DNA of 64,000 nt from CAYOHY01 sp964403885 (GTDB taxonomy: Bacteria; Actinomycetota; Coriobacteriia; Anaerosomatales; PHET01), in NCBI GenBank assembly GCA_964403885.1, contig CAYOHY010000004.1:14979-78978 (forward strand), written 5' to 3'. A program made the translations under genes and the position numbers. How positions within the stretch are numbered: the stretch's first letter is position 1; the number at the start of each line of letters is the position of its first letter. The notes under the pieces were generated by a model that searched no databases, was not told the origin of the DNA, and saw only the letters and a list, made by a program, of their open reading frames with translations. Below, piece by piece: positions 49,601 through 59,079 of this stretch.

Positions 49601-52490
49601 CACCGAGAACGGCCTGCCCATGTCCGGGCTGTGGTCGATCGGCGTGTCGGGCGATCTGCCGATCCTGCTCGTGCGCGTCGAGGAGCTGGAGCACGCACCA
49701 CTGGTGCGCCAGGCGCTCCTCGCCCACCAGTACTGGCGGCACAAGGGTCTCGTGGCCGACCTCGTCATCCTCAACACGCGCCCCACGGGCTACTCGGACG
49801 CGCTCGATGACCGGCTGCGGCTGCTCGTGCGCACGGGCCATGCGCTGCAGATGCTCGACAAGCCCGGCGGCGTGTTCTTGCGCCGAGGCGACCAGATGCA
49901 CCCGGACGTCGCGAACCTGCTGCTGTCGGTGGCCCGCGCCACGCTCGACGGCGACGGCGGCTCGATCGAGCTGCAACTCAACCGCCGAGGCCGTCGGCCG
50001 GACATCGAAGGCGACTTCATCCCCACGCGGTCGAGCGAGCCCTACGCCGCGTCCCCGTTCGTGCGTCCGGAGCTGCGCTTCGACAACGGGCTGGGCGGCT
50101 TCGACCCCACGACCGGCGAGTACGTGATCGTGCTCGAGGGCGACGACACCACTCCGGCGCCCTGGATCGACGTGCTCGCCAACCCGGACTTCGGCTGCAC
50201 CGTCTCGGAAGCGGGGGTGGGGTGCACCTGGGCGCTCAACAGCCACGAGAACCGCATCACCACCTGGAACAACGACCCCGTCACCGACGGCTCCGGCGAA
50301 GCCATCTACATCCGCGACGAGGAGACCGGCGAGGTGTGGAGCCCCACCCCGCTGCCGGTGCGCACCCCGGAGCCGTACGTGATCAAACACGGCCGCGGGA
50401 GCGTGCGCTTCGAGCATGAGACCCACGGCATCGCGCACACGCTCGACTGGTTCGTCGCCCACGACGCGCCGGTGCGGGTGTGCCGTCTCGCCGTCGAGAA
50501 CCGCACCGACCGTCCGCGCGCCCTCTCGGTGACCCAGCTCGTCGAGTGGGTGCTGGGCGACTCCCGCAGCAAGGCCCAGCAACTGGTGGTCACGTGGTTC
50601 GACGCCGAGGACGAGATCCTCACCGCGCACAACCACTTCAACATGGACTTCCCGGGTCGCTGCGCGTTCTTCGCCTCCGACCGCCCGCTCCACTCCTGGA
50701 CCGCCAGCCGCATCGAGTTCGTGGGCCGCAACGGCCGCGCCTGTGACCCGGCGGCCATGCGGCGCGCGCGGTTGGGTGCGAGCTCCGGCCGCTACCACGA
50801 CACCTGTGGCGCGCTCATGACCCGAATCGACCTCGCGCCCGGAGAGCGCGCCGAGGTCTCGTTCCTGCTGGGACAGACGACCACGCTCGAGGAGGCGCGC
50901 GAACTGGTGGCACGCCTGCGCGCGCCGGGTGAGATCGAGCAGGTTCGCTCGGCGGCGTGCTCGTTCTGGGACGACCTCCTCACCACGGTGCAGGTATCCA
51001 CCCCCGACGAGCGTCTCGACCTGCTGCTCAACGGCCAGCTGCTCTACCAGGCCACCGCGTGCCGGCTGTGGGGCCGCACCGCCACGTACCAGTCAAGCGG
51101 CGCCTATGGCTTCCGCGATCAGCTCCAAGATGTGATGGCACTGCTGATCGCGCGCCCGCACCTCGTGCGCGATCAGATCATCGAGGCGAGCCGCCACCAG
51201 TTCCCCGAAGGCGACGTGCAGCACTGGTGGCAGCCCTTCTCCGGCCGAGGCGTGCGCACCCACATCACCGACGACCGCCACTGGCTCCCGCTGGTCGTGG
51301 CCGAGTACCTGGATGCCACCGGAGACGCCGCGCTGCTCGACGAGCGCGTGCCCTTCATCGAGGCCCCGCTCCTCGCACCCGAGGCCGAGGACGCCTACAT
51401 CCAGCCCTCAGTCTCAGAGACCGCCGAGTCGATCTACGAGCACTGCATCCGCGCCATCGAGACGGGCCGTCCGCGCGGCGCACACGATCTTCCGCTGATG
51501 GGCGGCGGTGACTGGAACGACGGCATGAACCGCGTGGGTCACGGCGGCCAAGGCGAGAGCGTGTGGCTCGCATGGTTCCTCGGCTACGTGCTGATGCGGT
51601 TCGCTCCCGTGTGCGAGGCGCGCGGCGAGCACGAACGCGCCGAGGAGTACCGCGCGTGGGCCGCCTCTCTGGCGGCGGCGGCCGAGGCGAACGCGTGGGA
51701 CGGCGCGTGGTACCGCCGCGCCTACTTCGACGACGGCACGCCGCTGGGCACCCGCGACGCCTCCGAGTGTCGCATCGACGCCATCGCGCAGGCCTGGGCG
51801 ACCATCTCCGGGCTGGGCGACCCCGACCGCGCCGAGCAGGCGCTCGACAGCGTGGACGAGAAGCTGGTGAGCCGAGAGGACGGGCTGATCGCGCTGCTCG
51901 CGCCGCCCTTCGACCGCATGCCGCAAGACCCCGGCTACATCAAGGGCTACCTGCCCGGCGTGCGCGAGAACGGTGGGCAGTACACACACGCCGCCGTATG
52001 GGTCGTGCTCGCCTACCTGCTCATCGGCGACGGTGACGAGGGGGCGCAGCTGCTCGACCTCATCAACCCGATCAGCCACGCGCTCGACCGCGACTCCGCC
52101 GAGAAGTACGTGGTCGAACCCTACGTGGTCGCGGCCGACGTCTACTCGGTGGCGCCGCATACCGGGCGTGGCGGCTGGACCTGGTACACCGGCTCGGCGT
52201 CGTGGTTCTACCGGGTCGCCCTGCAGTGGCTGCTGGGGCTGCGGATCGTGCACGACGGCACCGCGCCGGGCCTGCTCATCGAGCCGTGCATCCCCAAACG
52301 CTGGCCGTCGTTCTCCATGACGTACCGGCACGGTTCGACGACCTACCGTATCGAGGTGGAGAACCCGCGCGGCGTCAACCGCGGCGTCGATCGCATCGAG
52401 GTCGATGGCGTGGTCCACGCACCCGGGGTCATAGCGCTCTCCGATGACGGCGCCGAGCACTCGGTGCGTGTCGTGCTCCTGGGCGGCTAG
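43677..52490 (+). CDS. Giant cyclic beta-1,2-glucan synthase-like protein (NdvB/ChvB type, GT84-GH94)
   Basis: A 2,937-residue inner-membrane enzyme. After an N-terminal region (1-410) come transmembrane helices (about 415-475, 825-870, 950-1005) and a GT84-type glycosyltransferase between about 490 and 800 with VLTLDADTVLPRDAA and HDLVEGSFL. A glucoamylase-like part (about 1020-1560: FVTAEGHHLAPDNFQEDPG, LGLKRGLSDDVVVAPY) follows. The C-terminal glycoside phosphorylase region has two GH94 carbohydrate-binding lobes (about 1655-1920 and 2140-2400) and the catalytic Asp in GGGDWNDGM (about 2610). The enzyme initiates, elongates, trims and cyclises a beta-1,2-glucan. GAGGGAGG precedes the ATG. 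Confidence 0.93.
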   Translation: MSAFVAPADDSHRSPLAGDVPLRAELLSADRLADEARGLAATQRWTTAAPPRTTPLLALIDQAAVSLASDNRELTRWALSGFATSPGGEWLLDNYYLIEEQIILVREDLPAQYGVELPRLEDESSHGVPRLYSALLTMVAHTDSRLDESSLFHFVEGYQDVAPLTIGEVWAVPIMLRIALVENVRRLSAAVVRTQRQERLAETWAERLVAAPPDDASAMATLLAQLDSETREAEPAFYLRLAQRLAGAETGDDSVNRWLEQRLASAGLSLHETQVELQQEQAANQISIANSIGSIRFLDAYEWREFFERVSLVEQELRNDPAQVYPVMAFESRDRYRHALEQMARRCDLTEIELANRVVVQCRAALTADPADEVRGHVGWWLIGGGRYELEKLVAYRPTGRERFYRGPLRHSGGFYWGSLAIATTAGLALLAWYALAQGASAWAVAALVVLASLPFSEMALAVVNRVSAFVFPPRVLPRLDHREPLTSTNRTLVVVPALLSSVGSTRNVIENLEVAYLSNRDLNLAFALVGDMLPSDGATREGDGAIVEAAVRGVSELNERYEEEHGVRPFHLLVRSRRFNESEGKWMGWERKRGALLELVREMRGETETSFTTKLGDLDFRRSCTFVLTLDADTVLPRDAARRLVCTIAHPLNRARFTPGDPRVRRGYGLVQPRVSMTLPGSRRSRFAALYSGITGVDPYANAISDTYQDVFGEGSFTGKGIFEVDLFGTLLDDRFPENALLSHDLVEGSFLRTALASDIEVLDDHPANYLAAGSRMHRWVRGDWQTLPFLGAHVPRADKTREANPLTALHRWKIFDNLRRSMVAPATLLLATVGWLLLPDTSTLWPVAIVLVVLFPAYFSLADSMVFRPRAVSFGAYAPDVVRDFGADTKRSLLTLATLPHQAWMMVDAAVRALWRRYVSGHHLLEWETAADAERRAGSTLGSFMRAMGAPMALGVALLVPAVLAQPARAWTAVPLALAWLAGPIAAWWLSQPVPVRDRALVDSADELALRRVARKTWRFFDAFVTAEGHHLAPDNFQEDPGSVVAWRTSPTNVGLQLLATLGAYDLGYLTIAQMTERVSNTLNTMAGLERFRGHFLNWYDIRTLEPLRPAYVSTVDSGNLAGHLLVLRVGLLEASEAALIGDQILEGARDTVRLALEDFVTIQDKLGPAEEVRRCREDLEALERALALAERPRDLNGWEALLGRLDGLAREATESTCGLGEPETGDNVSHVVDPGSPPIPTLPLEVLRASVAEAGRALGRPLELIRELTPWAPLLAEAPDAVRELPELKPLLEYVPSLVGLAEGLAPALSLLDDLSVGADKQVASWAQAVSDGIRSARPAAIELLARLRLDADIAREMWEHTDFRMLYDTHRQLFSIGFNLSEGRLDPSYYDLLASECRLASFLAIAKGDVAQEHWFRLGRALTRTTSGRALVSWSASMFEYLMPLLVMRTWPDTLLDETYRTVVDRQRAYGAERGVPWGVSESAFNAKDADLTYQYQAFGVPGLGLKRGLSDDVVVAPYASILALPVDPAAVTANLLAFTAEGAEGRYGFYESLDYTAGRAPAGKTRAVVKAYFAHHQGMSFVAMSNALDGARMQSRFHADPMVSSAELLLQERVPRGVPLVSPHVEEVREVRSVRELPPPVTRAYATANTPVPSTHFLSNGRYSVMVTNAGGGYSRWEGLSVTRYREDVTRDCWGTFFYVRDVETGEVFSAPHNPYPSKPDAYQVTFAPDKAEFRRTDDTLDTHIEVAVSPEDDVEIRRLTFTNRGMRARQLEVSSYFEIALTAQGSDQAHKSFSNLFVQTEALPETHAVLFTRRPRRSDEPRHWGLHLVACDQAPCHWSFETDRADFLGRLRGSDDPAAIARGGDLGGSAGAVLDPCCALQRVIEVPAGESVRLVYATGVAESRDAAVRLTEKYHDVRSAQRAIDLAWTAAQLELRDLGISPAEAVTLERLASRLLLTDPHSPLKIKTPTENGLPMSGLWSIGVSGDLPILLVRVEELEHAPLVRQALLAHQYWRHKGLVADLVILNTRPTGYSDALDDRLRLLVRTGHALQMLDKPGGVFLRRGDQMHPDVANLLLSVARATLDGDGGSIELQLNRRGRRPDIEGDFIPTRSSEPYAASPFVRPELRFDNGLGGFDPTTGEYVIVLEGDDTTPAPWIDVLANPDFGCTVSEAGVGCTWALNSHENRITTWNNDPVTDGSGEAIYIRDEETGEVWSPTPLPVRTPEPYVIKHGRGSVRFEHETHGIAHTLDWFVAHDAPVRVCRLAVENRTDRPRALSVTQLVEWVLGDSRSKAQQLVVTWFDAEDEILTAHNHFNMDFPGRCAFFASDRPLHSWTASRIEFVGRNGRACDPAAMRRARLGASSGRYHDTCGALMTRIDLAPGERAEVSFLLGQTTTLEEARELVARLRAPGEIEQVRSAACSFWDDLLTTVQVSTPDERLDLLLNGQLLYQATACRLWGRTATYQSSGAYGFRDQLQDVMALLIARPHLVRDQIIEASRHQFPEGDVQHWWQPFSGRGVRTHITDDRHWLPLVVAEYLDATGDAALLDERVPFIEAPLLAPEAEDAYIQPSVSETAESIYEHCIRAIETGRPRGAHDLPLMGGGDWNDGMNRVGHGGQGESVWLAWFLGYVLMRFAPVCEARGEHERAEEYRAWAASLAAAAEANAWDGAWYRRAYFDDGTPLGTRDASECRIDAIAQAWATISGLGDPDRAEQALDSVDEKLVSREDGLIALLAPPFDRMPQDPGYIKGYLPGVRENGGQYTHAAVWVVLAYLLIGDGDEGAQLLDLINPISHALDRDSAEKYVVEPYVVAADVYSVAPHTGRGGWTWYTGSASWFYRVALQWLLGLRIVHDGTAPGLLIEPCIPKRWPSFSMTYRHGSTTYRIEVENPRGVNRGVDRIEVDGVVHAPGVIALSDDGAEHSVRVVLLGG

Positions 52491-53317
52491 GGCGCCGCGG
52501 GTCGCACGCCCAGCGCGTCAACGGCCACGGAGGCCGAGACCGCGAAGGCCAGGTAGCAACACATCCAGCCGAAGTCGACGAGCGACCCGAATCGCCAGCC
52601 GGTATCCATCGAAGAGAGCACCCACGCCAGGTCTGCAGCCAACATGAGCAGCGCGCCCACTCCAAACACGCCCCACTGGATGAACGACGCGCGATCGTCG
52701 ACCCGCATCAGTGTGAGCATCACGGCGAGCGAAGGGGCCACCAGCACCAGCAGGGTGAGCATCAGATACGTGAGGTTTGTCGACATCTCGACCGGCGGCT
52801 CCGTGGAGTACCGGATCGCCGGGCGCAGCAGCAGCATCCAGATCATCGCCCCCAGAAGGCCGGTGGCGACGAGCGACTCCAAGACCGGCCACGACAGCGG
52901 CACCGCTCCTTGCCACTCGCGCAGCTCGGACACCAAGGCGACGAATATGAGTCCGTAGCTGATGACGTAGAGGATCTCACTGGGTCCGGGATATGCGATT
53001 CCCAGCCCCGGAAACCCCTCTGCCGCTCCCCATACCGCCTCGGCCAAAGCAGCCGCCCCCGTGCCCAGTCCCACGAGCTGCAGGCGTCGTCGGGCGCGCG
53101 CTTCCGGTACTCGCGCCGACATCGCCATGATCACGAAGGCGCACACGAGTATGTAGACAGGCATCGCGGCCAACACCACCGCACTCGTCGTCTTGGTGCC
53201 CCCCAAGACCAGCGCGCCCGCCGTCGCCACCAACGCCGCCGCCCCAACGCCACCGATGGCGAAGACCATGGTGCGACCACCAAAGAGATGCGTCGTGTTG
53301 TTGCTCGACTCGGGCAT
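52487..53317 (-). CDS. Eight-TM membrane protein of unknown function
   Basis: A 276-residue protein with about eight transmembrane helices from residue 17 on (MVFAIGGVGAAALVATAGAL, then VVLAAMPVYILVCAFVIMAM). The loop pattern GFPGLGIAYPGPSEILYVISYG resembles the sensor half of actinobacterial membrane GGDEF/EAL proteins, but no catalytic domain follows. The stop overlaps the glucan synthase stop by 4 bases on the opposite strand. Confidence 0.75.
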   Translation of the reverse strand: MPESSNNTTHLFGGRTMVFAIGGVGAAALVATAGALVLGGTKTTSAVVLAAMPVYILVCAFVIMAMSARVPEARARRRLQLVGLGTGAAALAEAVWGAAEGFPGLGIAYPGPSEILYVISYGLIFVALVSELREWQGAVPLSWPVLESLVATGLLGAMIWMLLLRPAIRYSTEPPVEMSTNLTYLMLTLLVLVAPSLAVMLTLMRVDDRASFIQWGVFGVGALLMLAADLAWVLSSMDTGWRFGSLVDFGWMCCYLAFAVSASVAVDALGVRPAAP

Positions 53318-53323
53318 CCAGAC

Positions 53324-54142
53324 CTATCCCTTGCCCATCCACTTTCCGTGGAAGAACCTCATCACGGACTGATCGCCCAGCCATCGGCGGGCGCTCACGA
53401 TCGGTCGTGCGTACGCGGCGACAGGATAACGAAGCCGGTCGCTGTCGTCGGTGACGGCCGACCATATCTGCTCGGCGCACTGCTCGGGCGTGGTGCGGTC
53501 CGTGATCGACGCTTCGAACCCGCGCATCGCTTTCACGTACGGCCGGTACTCGGCGCGGCCGGGTAGCCCCTCGTCACTGTCGGGAAGGACCTTGCCCCAG
53601 ATCGCGGTCTGCACGAACCCCGGCTCGACGGCCTTGACGCGTATGCCGAAGGGCTTGAGCTCGTGCCACAGCCCCTCCGTCAGACCCTCGAACGCCCACT
53701 TGGTCGCGTTGTAGCCGGCGAAGAACGGGAACACGATCCGCCCGCCCAGCGAGGTGACGTTCACGATGGTGCCGCTGCCGCGCTCGCGCATCGCCGGGAG
53801 CAGACCGCGCACGATCTCCATCTGGCTGAACACGTTCACGCGGAACAGCCCCTCCAGCTCAAGGGTGGTGATGTCCTCGAGCGGTCCAAACTGGACCATT
53901 CCCGCGTTGTTGAGCAGCACGTCCGGACAGCCGTGGCGCTCAAGGACCCTCTCGGCCAGCCCGGTGCCGGCGCCCGGCACGCTCAAGTCAAGCGCCACAA
54001 GTGCGACCCCGTCATCCAGTCCGGCCGGCCGGCGCGAGGGATCACGCACGGTCCCGATGACGCTCCACCCCTTCTGCGAGAACAGGTTCGCCGTCGCACG
54101 GCCGATTCCGGTCGAGACTCCGGTGATGAGGATCGAACTCAC
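53324..54142 (-). CDS. Short-chain dehydrogenase/reductase
   Basis: A 272-residue Rossmann-fold oxidoreductase: ILITGVSTGIGRATANLF (cofactor motif TGxxxGIG), LLNNAGMVQFG, NVTSLGGRI (catalytic Ser) and YNATKWAFEG (YxxxK). Family members reduce ketones or oxidise alcohols. GTG at 54142 has AAGGACGG upstream. It is divergent from the lipid-modification operon, so it may act on the same lipid or a fatty-acid intermediate (inference). Confidence 0.9.
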   Translation of the reverse strand: MSSILITGVSTGIGRATANLFSQKGWSVIGTVRDPSRRPAGLDDGVALVALDLSVPGAGTGLAERVLERHGCPDVLLNNAGMVQFGPLEDITTLELEGLFRVNVFSQMEIVRGLLPAMRERGSGTIVNVTSLGGRIVFPFFAGYNATKWAFEGLTEGLWHELKPFGIRVKAVEPGFVQTAIWGKVLPDSDEGLPGRAEYRPYVKAMRGFEASITDRTTPEQCAEQIWSAVTDDSDRLRYPVAAYARPIVSARRWLGDQSVMRFFHGKWMGKG

Positions 54143-54226
54143 GGCGTTCCGTCCTTCGTGAAGGGGAATGAAACATCTGACAACATCACTCAACTCTTTG
54201 TCCCCCAATGCCCTAAGGAGACACCT

Positions 54227-55534
54227 GTGCGCGTCGCGATCATCGGTTCGGGGATCGGCGGAATCTCGACCGCGTGGCTTCTGTCGCCTCATCACGAAGT
54301 CGACGTCTACGAATCCGAGCCCCGGCTGGGTGGACACACTCACACCATAGACCTCGAGGTCGCCGGTCACCCGTTCAGGGCGGACTCGGGCTTCATGGTC
54401 TTCAACGAGCGCACCTACCCCAACCTCATCCGGTTCTTCCGCCACCTGGGCGTGGAGTGGATCGAGGCCGACATGTCGTTCTCGGTCCAGGTGCGCGACG
54501 AGGGTGTGGAGTGGAGCGGGACAAACCTCGACACCGTCTTCGCTCAGCGCAGCAACCTCGCCAACCCCGCGTTCCTTCGCATGCTCGCCGAGGTGGTGCG
54601 CTTCTCCCTCGCGGCCGACCGCCTGCTCCTCGATCCGGCAACCGCAGAGCTCACCTTGGGAGAGCTGCTCCAGCGCGACGGCTACGGCCGAGGGTTCACA
54701 GACTGGTATCTCATCCCCATGGGTTCGGCGATATGGTCGACCCCGCCGGGTGACATGCTCGACTACCCGGCGCTCACGTTCCTGCGCTTCTGCGACAACC
54801 ACGGGCTGCTGCACATCTCCGGCAAGCCGCAGTGGCTCTCCGTGAAGGGTGGCTCGCGCAGTTACATCGAGGCCGCGGCGCCCTCGTTCTCGGGGCAGAC
54901 GCACGTGGCCGAGCCCGTCACTCGGGTCACGCGTACCGATGCAGGCGTGGTGGTCGAGACCGCGAAGCGCACCGAGACCTACGACGCGGTGGTCATGGCG
55001 TGCCACCCGCCGCAGACGCGCGAGATCCTGGGCGAGACGATGACCGATGACGAGCGCTCGGTGCTCGGCGCGTTCGACTACTACCCCAACGACATCGTCA
55101 TCCACAGTGACGAGTCGTTCCTGCCCACGTCGAAACGCGCATGGGCCTCGTGGAACTGGTTCTCGCAGGGCAGCGACCTCGACAAGGCGTCGCTCGTGCT
55201 GACGTATCGGCTCAACTCGCTCCAAGACATCCCCGCAGACACTCCCACGGTCATGGAGACGCTCAACCGAGACCACGACCCGGCCCCCGGTACCGTGCTG
55301 GCGGAGCTCAGCTTCGATCACCCCATGTACACCGGCGAGGCGATCGCGGCGCAGTCGCGACTGGGGCAGATCCAGGGCGCCGATCGCATCTGGTACGCCG
55401 GCGCCTGGACGCGCTACGGCTTCCACGAGGACGGCATGCTGTCCGGCGTGCGCATCGCAGACGCGATGGGAGTGCCCATCCCGTGGGCCGACGAGCTCGA
55501 CGAGACCCGCACCCGCGTGATCGAGCGCGTGTGA
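54227..55534 (+). CDS. FAD-dependent amine-oxidase-like oxidoreductase
   Basis: A 435-residue flavoprotein: RVAIIGSGIGGISTAWLLS (FAD motif), GGHTHTIDLEVAGHPFRADSG and a late IWYAGAWTRYGFHEDG. The next two genes encode DUF1365 and a cyclopropane synthase-like enzyme. This trio is known from clusters making modified fatty acids (cyclopropane or furan fatty acids, as in alphaproteobacteria). The GTG at 54227 has AAGGAG 7 bases upstream. The product may be a desaturase- or dehydrogenase-like flavoenzyme acting on a fatty acyl chain. Confidence 0.9.
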   Translation: MRVAIIGSGIGGISTAWLLSPHHEVDVYESEPRLGGHTHTIDLEVAGHPFRADSGFMVFNERTYPNLIRFFRHLGVEWIEADMSFSVQVRDEGVEWSGTNLDTVFAQRSNLANPAFLRMLAEVVRFSLAADRLLLDPATAELTLGELLQRDGYGRGFTDWYLIPMGSAIWSTPPGDMLDYPALTFLRFCDNHGLLHISGKPQWLSVKGGSRSYIEAAAPSFSGQTHVAEPVTRVTRTDAGVVVETAKRTETYDAVVMACHPPQTREILGETMTDDERSVLGAFDYYPNDIVIHSDESFLPTSKRAWASWNWFSQGSDLDKASLVLTYRLNSLQDIPADTPTVMETLNRDHDPAPGTVLAELSFDHPMYTGEAIAAQSRLGQIQGADRIWYAGAWTRYGFHEDGMLSGVRIADAMGVPIPWADELDETRTRVIERV

Positions 55535-56292
55535 ACAGCCGCCTCTACAAAGGCAACGTCACGCACGTGCGGACCCGCCCCTCGCGAAACGCCTTCACCT
55601 ACGGCGTCTACTACCTCTACGTCGACCTGGCCGAGCTCGACGCCCTCGACAGCGACCTCGCGCGCTTTGGCCACAACCGCCGCGCGACCTTCTCGCTGTG
55701 GGACGTCGACCACGGCGCCCGTGACGGCTCGGCGCTGCGCCCGTGGATCGACGCCCGGCTCGCCGAGTTCGGCGTGGACCTCGCGGGCGGCCGCGTGTGC
55801 CTCCTCGCCTTCCCCCGCGTGCTGGGCATGAAGTTCTACCCCGTCTCGTTCTGGTACTGCTTCCACGCCGACGGCACCTGCCGAGCGGTTCTCGCCGAGG
55901 TCCAGAACACCTACCGAGACCACCACAACTACCTGCTCCACAACCACGGCGCACCCATGGACTGGTCCATCCATCCCGAGAAGGACAAGGCGTTCTTCGT
56001 CTCGCCGTTCGTGCAGCTCGAAGACGTGCGCTACGAGTTCACGCTGTCTCAGCCGGCTGAACGCCTCTCCGTCTCGATCCGCGACCACGTCGCCGGCGCG
56101 CCGCTGCTCACCGCTTCCCTCGCCCTCGTCGCCGAGGAGTTGTCCGACGCGACCATCCAAAGCGCGCTCCGCAGCATGGGCCCCATCTCGGCCCGTGCCC
56201 TCGTCCTCATCCACTGGCAGGCGCTGAAGCTCCTCGCCAAGCGGGTAGGAATCTATACACACACACCACCACCTGCCGAGGAGACCACGTAG
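55531..56292 (+). CDS. DUF1365 family protein
   Basis: A 253-residue protein of the DUF1365 family, starting VNSRLYKGNVTHVRTRPSRN. Family signs are FTYGVYYLYVDLAEL, PRVLGMKFYPVSFWYCF, then NTYRDHHNYLLHN and EKDKAFFVSPFVQLEDVRYEF. The biochemical role is unknown, but it is genetically tied to cyclopropane-type lipid synthases. The GTG overlaps the previous stop as GTGA and the next start by one base. Confidence 0.92.
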   Translation: MNSRLYKGNVTHVRTRPSRNAFTYGVYYLYVDLAELDALDSDLARFGHNRRATFSLWDVDHGARDGSALRPWIDARLAEFGVDLAGGRVCLLAFPRVLGMKFYPVSFWYCFHADGTCRAVLAEVQNTYRDHHNYLLHNHGAPMDWSIHPEKDKAFFVSPFVQLEDVRYEFTLSQPAERLSVSIRDHVAGAPLLTASLALVAEELSDATIQSALRSMGPISARALVLIHWQALKLLAKRVGIYTHTPPPAEETT

Positions 56293-57458
56293 TGACCACG
56301 TTCTTCGAATACATCGTCAGCACCGTCGTTGGTCGGGGGATCACACGCGGCGAGCTCACCTTGATCTCGACGGACGGCACAGAGCGCGTGTACACGGGAT
56401 CACTGCCTGGCCCGCGCGCCACCGTGATCGTCAACGAGGCGGCGGCGGCACGCCGCACGCTCGCGGGCGGATCGCTGGGGATGGCAGAGGCCTACCTCGA
56501 CGGCGAGTGGGACACCCCCGACCTCGAGGCGGTGCTCGCCCTGGGTGTCGCGAACATGCCCGCGGAGCGCAAGACCGCGCTGATGCCGCGTCTCGCGCTC
56601 AACCGCGTCTGGCACGCCCTGCGAGACAACAACCCCCTCGGGAGCCGGAAGAACATCCAATACCACTACGACCTGGGCAACGACTTCTATCGCCTGTGGC
56701 TCGATCAGTCGATGGCGTACTCCTCGGCGGTGTTCGAGTCGCCCGACGAGGACCTCACGCAGGCGCAGATCCGCAAGTGGGACCGGCTCCTCGATCTGCT
56801 GCAGCTCTCCGCCAAAGACCACCTGCTCGAGCTGGGGTGCGGCTGGGGAAGCTTCGCCATCCACGCGGTTCGGCAGACCGGTTGCCGCGTCACCGGCGTG
56901 ACCCTCTCCGACGAGCAGCACGCCTGGGCCACAGACGCAGTGCGCCGAGAAGGACTCGAGGGCCGCATCGACATCCGCCTCCAGGACTACCGCCACATTC
57001 CCGAGCAGTTCTCGGCGGTGGCCTCCATCGAGATGTTCGAGGCGGTGGGCGAGAGGTGGTGGCCGGTGTTCTTCCGTCGGCTCAAGGAGCTCGTGCCCAG
57101 CGGCCCTGCGGCGCTGCAGGTCATCACCATCGACGAGCCGCGCTTCGACGACTACAAGCACAACCCCGACTTCATCCAGCGGCACGTGTTCCCGGGCGGC
57201 ATGCTCCCCAGCCCGCAGCGCTTCGAGGCCGCAGCATCGGCCGAGGGCCTCTCCGTGGGACAGCCTTCCTTCTTCGGCCTCAGTTACGACGCGACGCTGG
57301 CCGACTGGGGTCGCCGCTTCGAAGCGGCCGTGCCCCAGGTGCGCGGGCTCGGGTTCGATGAGCGCTTCGTCAGGCTGTGGCGCTACTACCTCGCGTACTG
57401 CCGAGCCGGCTTCTCGGGTGGCACCATCGACGTGATGCAGGTGCGCGTCCAGAGCTGA
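56292..57458 (+). CDS. Cyclopropane-fatty-acyl-phospholipid synthase family methyltransferase
   Basis: A 388-residue SAM-dependent enzyme that adds a methyl or methylene group to an unsaturated acyl chain in membrane lipids. Motifs: YHYDLGNDFYRLWLDQSMAY, SAKDHLLELGCGWGSFAIHA (SAM motif I), TGVTLSDEQ, SIEMFEAVGERWWP and HVFPGGMLPSP. The N-terminal SCP-like part (about 1-100) includes GGSLGMAEAYLDGEWDTPDL. GTG start, one-base overlap with DUF1365. Confidence 0.93.
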   Translation: MTTFFEYIVSTVVGRGITRGELTLISTDGTERVYTGSLPGPRATVIVNEAAAARRTLAGGSLGMAEAYLDGEWDTPDLEAVLALGVANMPAERKTALMPRLALNRVWHALRDNNPLGSRKNIQYHYDLGNDFYRLWLDQSMAYSSAVFESPDEDLTQAQIRKWDRLLDLLQLSAKDHLLELGCGWGSFAIHAVRQTGCRVTGVTLSDEQHAWATDAVRREGLEGRIDIRLQDYRHIPEQFSAVASIEMFEAVGERWWPVFFRRLKELVPSGPAALQVITIDEPRFDDYKHNPDFIQRHVFPGGMLPSPQRFEAAASAEGLSVGQPSFFGLSYDATLADWGRRFEAAVPQVRGLGFDERFVRLWRYYLAYCRAGFSGGTIDVMQVRVQS

Positions 57459-57660
57459 CGGCGCCGGCCAAACACCCCCTCTGACCTCGGATGCTGGCTT
57501 TATCGCGTCTCGGCACGCATACTGCTTAGGTCTAGCGGCCCATCTTACGGGGCCGGATATCCAAGACTCGGTTGTCCCTCGCGCTTTCTCGTGCCCGTTG
57601 GATCGACTGCGTCTGCCACGCAGTGCGACCCTTGAAGCGGCGCACGAGAATAGGAGCTTT
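57459..57660 (+). promoter_or_regulatory. 5' region of the DEAD-box helicase gene
   Basis: About 200 bases without a gene. CATACT near 57518 could be the -10 box with a poor -35, which would leave an untranslated leader of about 135 bases with GGCCC-rich hairpins (GCGGCCCATCTTACGGGGCC). Long leaders are common on cold-inducible helicase genes; that is inference here. Confidence 0.35.
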
Positions 57661-58956
<1,296 letters not shown>

Positions 58957-58984
58957 CGGTCGCACCACGCACTCAGCAACATCA

Positions 58985-59022
58985 CGGGCCCCGGATCTCA
59001 TCGATCCGGGGCCCGTTGCTTT
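58985..59022 (+). terminator. Terminator after the DEAD-box helicase gene
   Basis: A 12-bp stem (CGGGCCCCGGAT and ATCCGGGGCCCG) with a 7-base loop, then TTGCTTTGC. It is positioned to end both converging genes. Confidence 0.8.
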
Positions 59023-59079
59023 GCGTTCAGCACCCTGCGTCCACCGTGCTCGCCCGTCAGTGCCTCGCGCGGTCCGGCG

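Noticed and set aside
47613..50798. Minus-strand frame of 1,061 codons opposite the glucan synthase
   Set aside because: It mirrors the codon structure of the real gene, has Arg/His/Gly-rich composition with no domain, and has no promoter or ribosome site.
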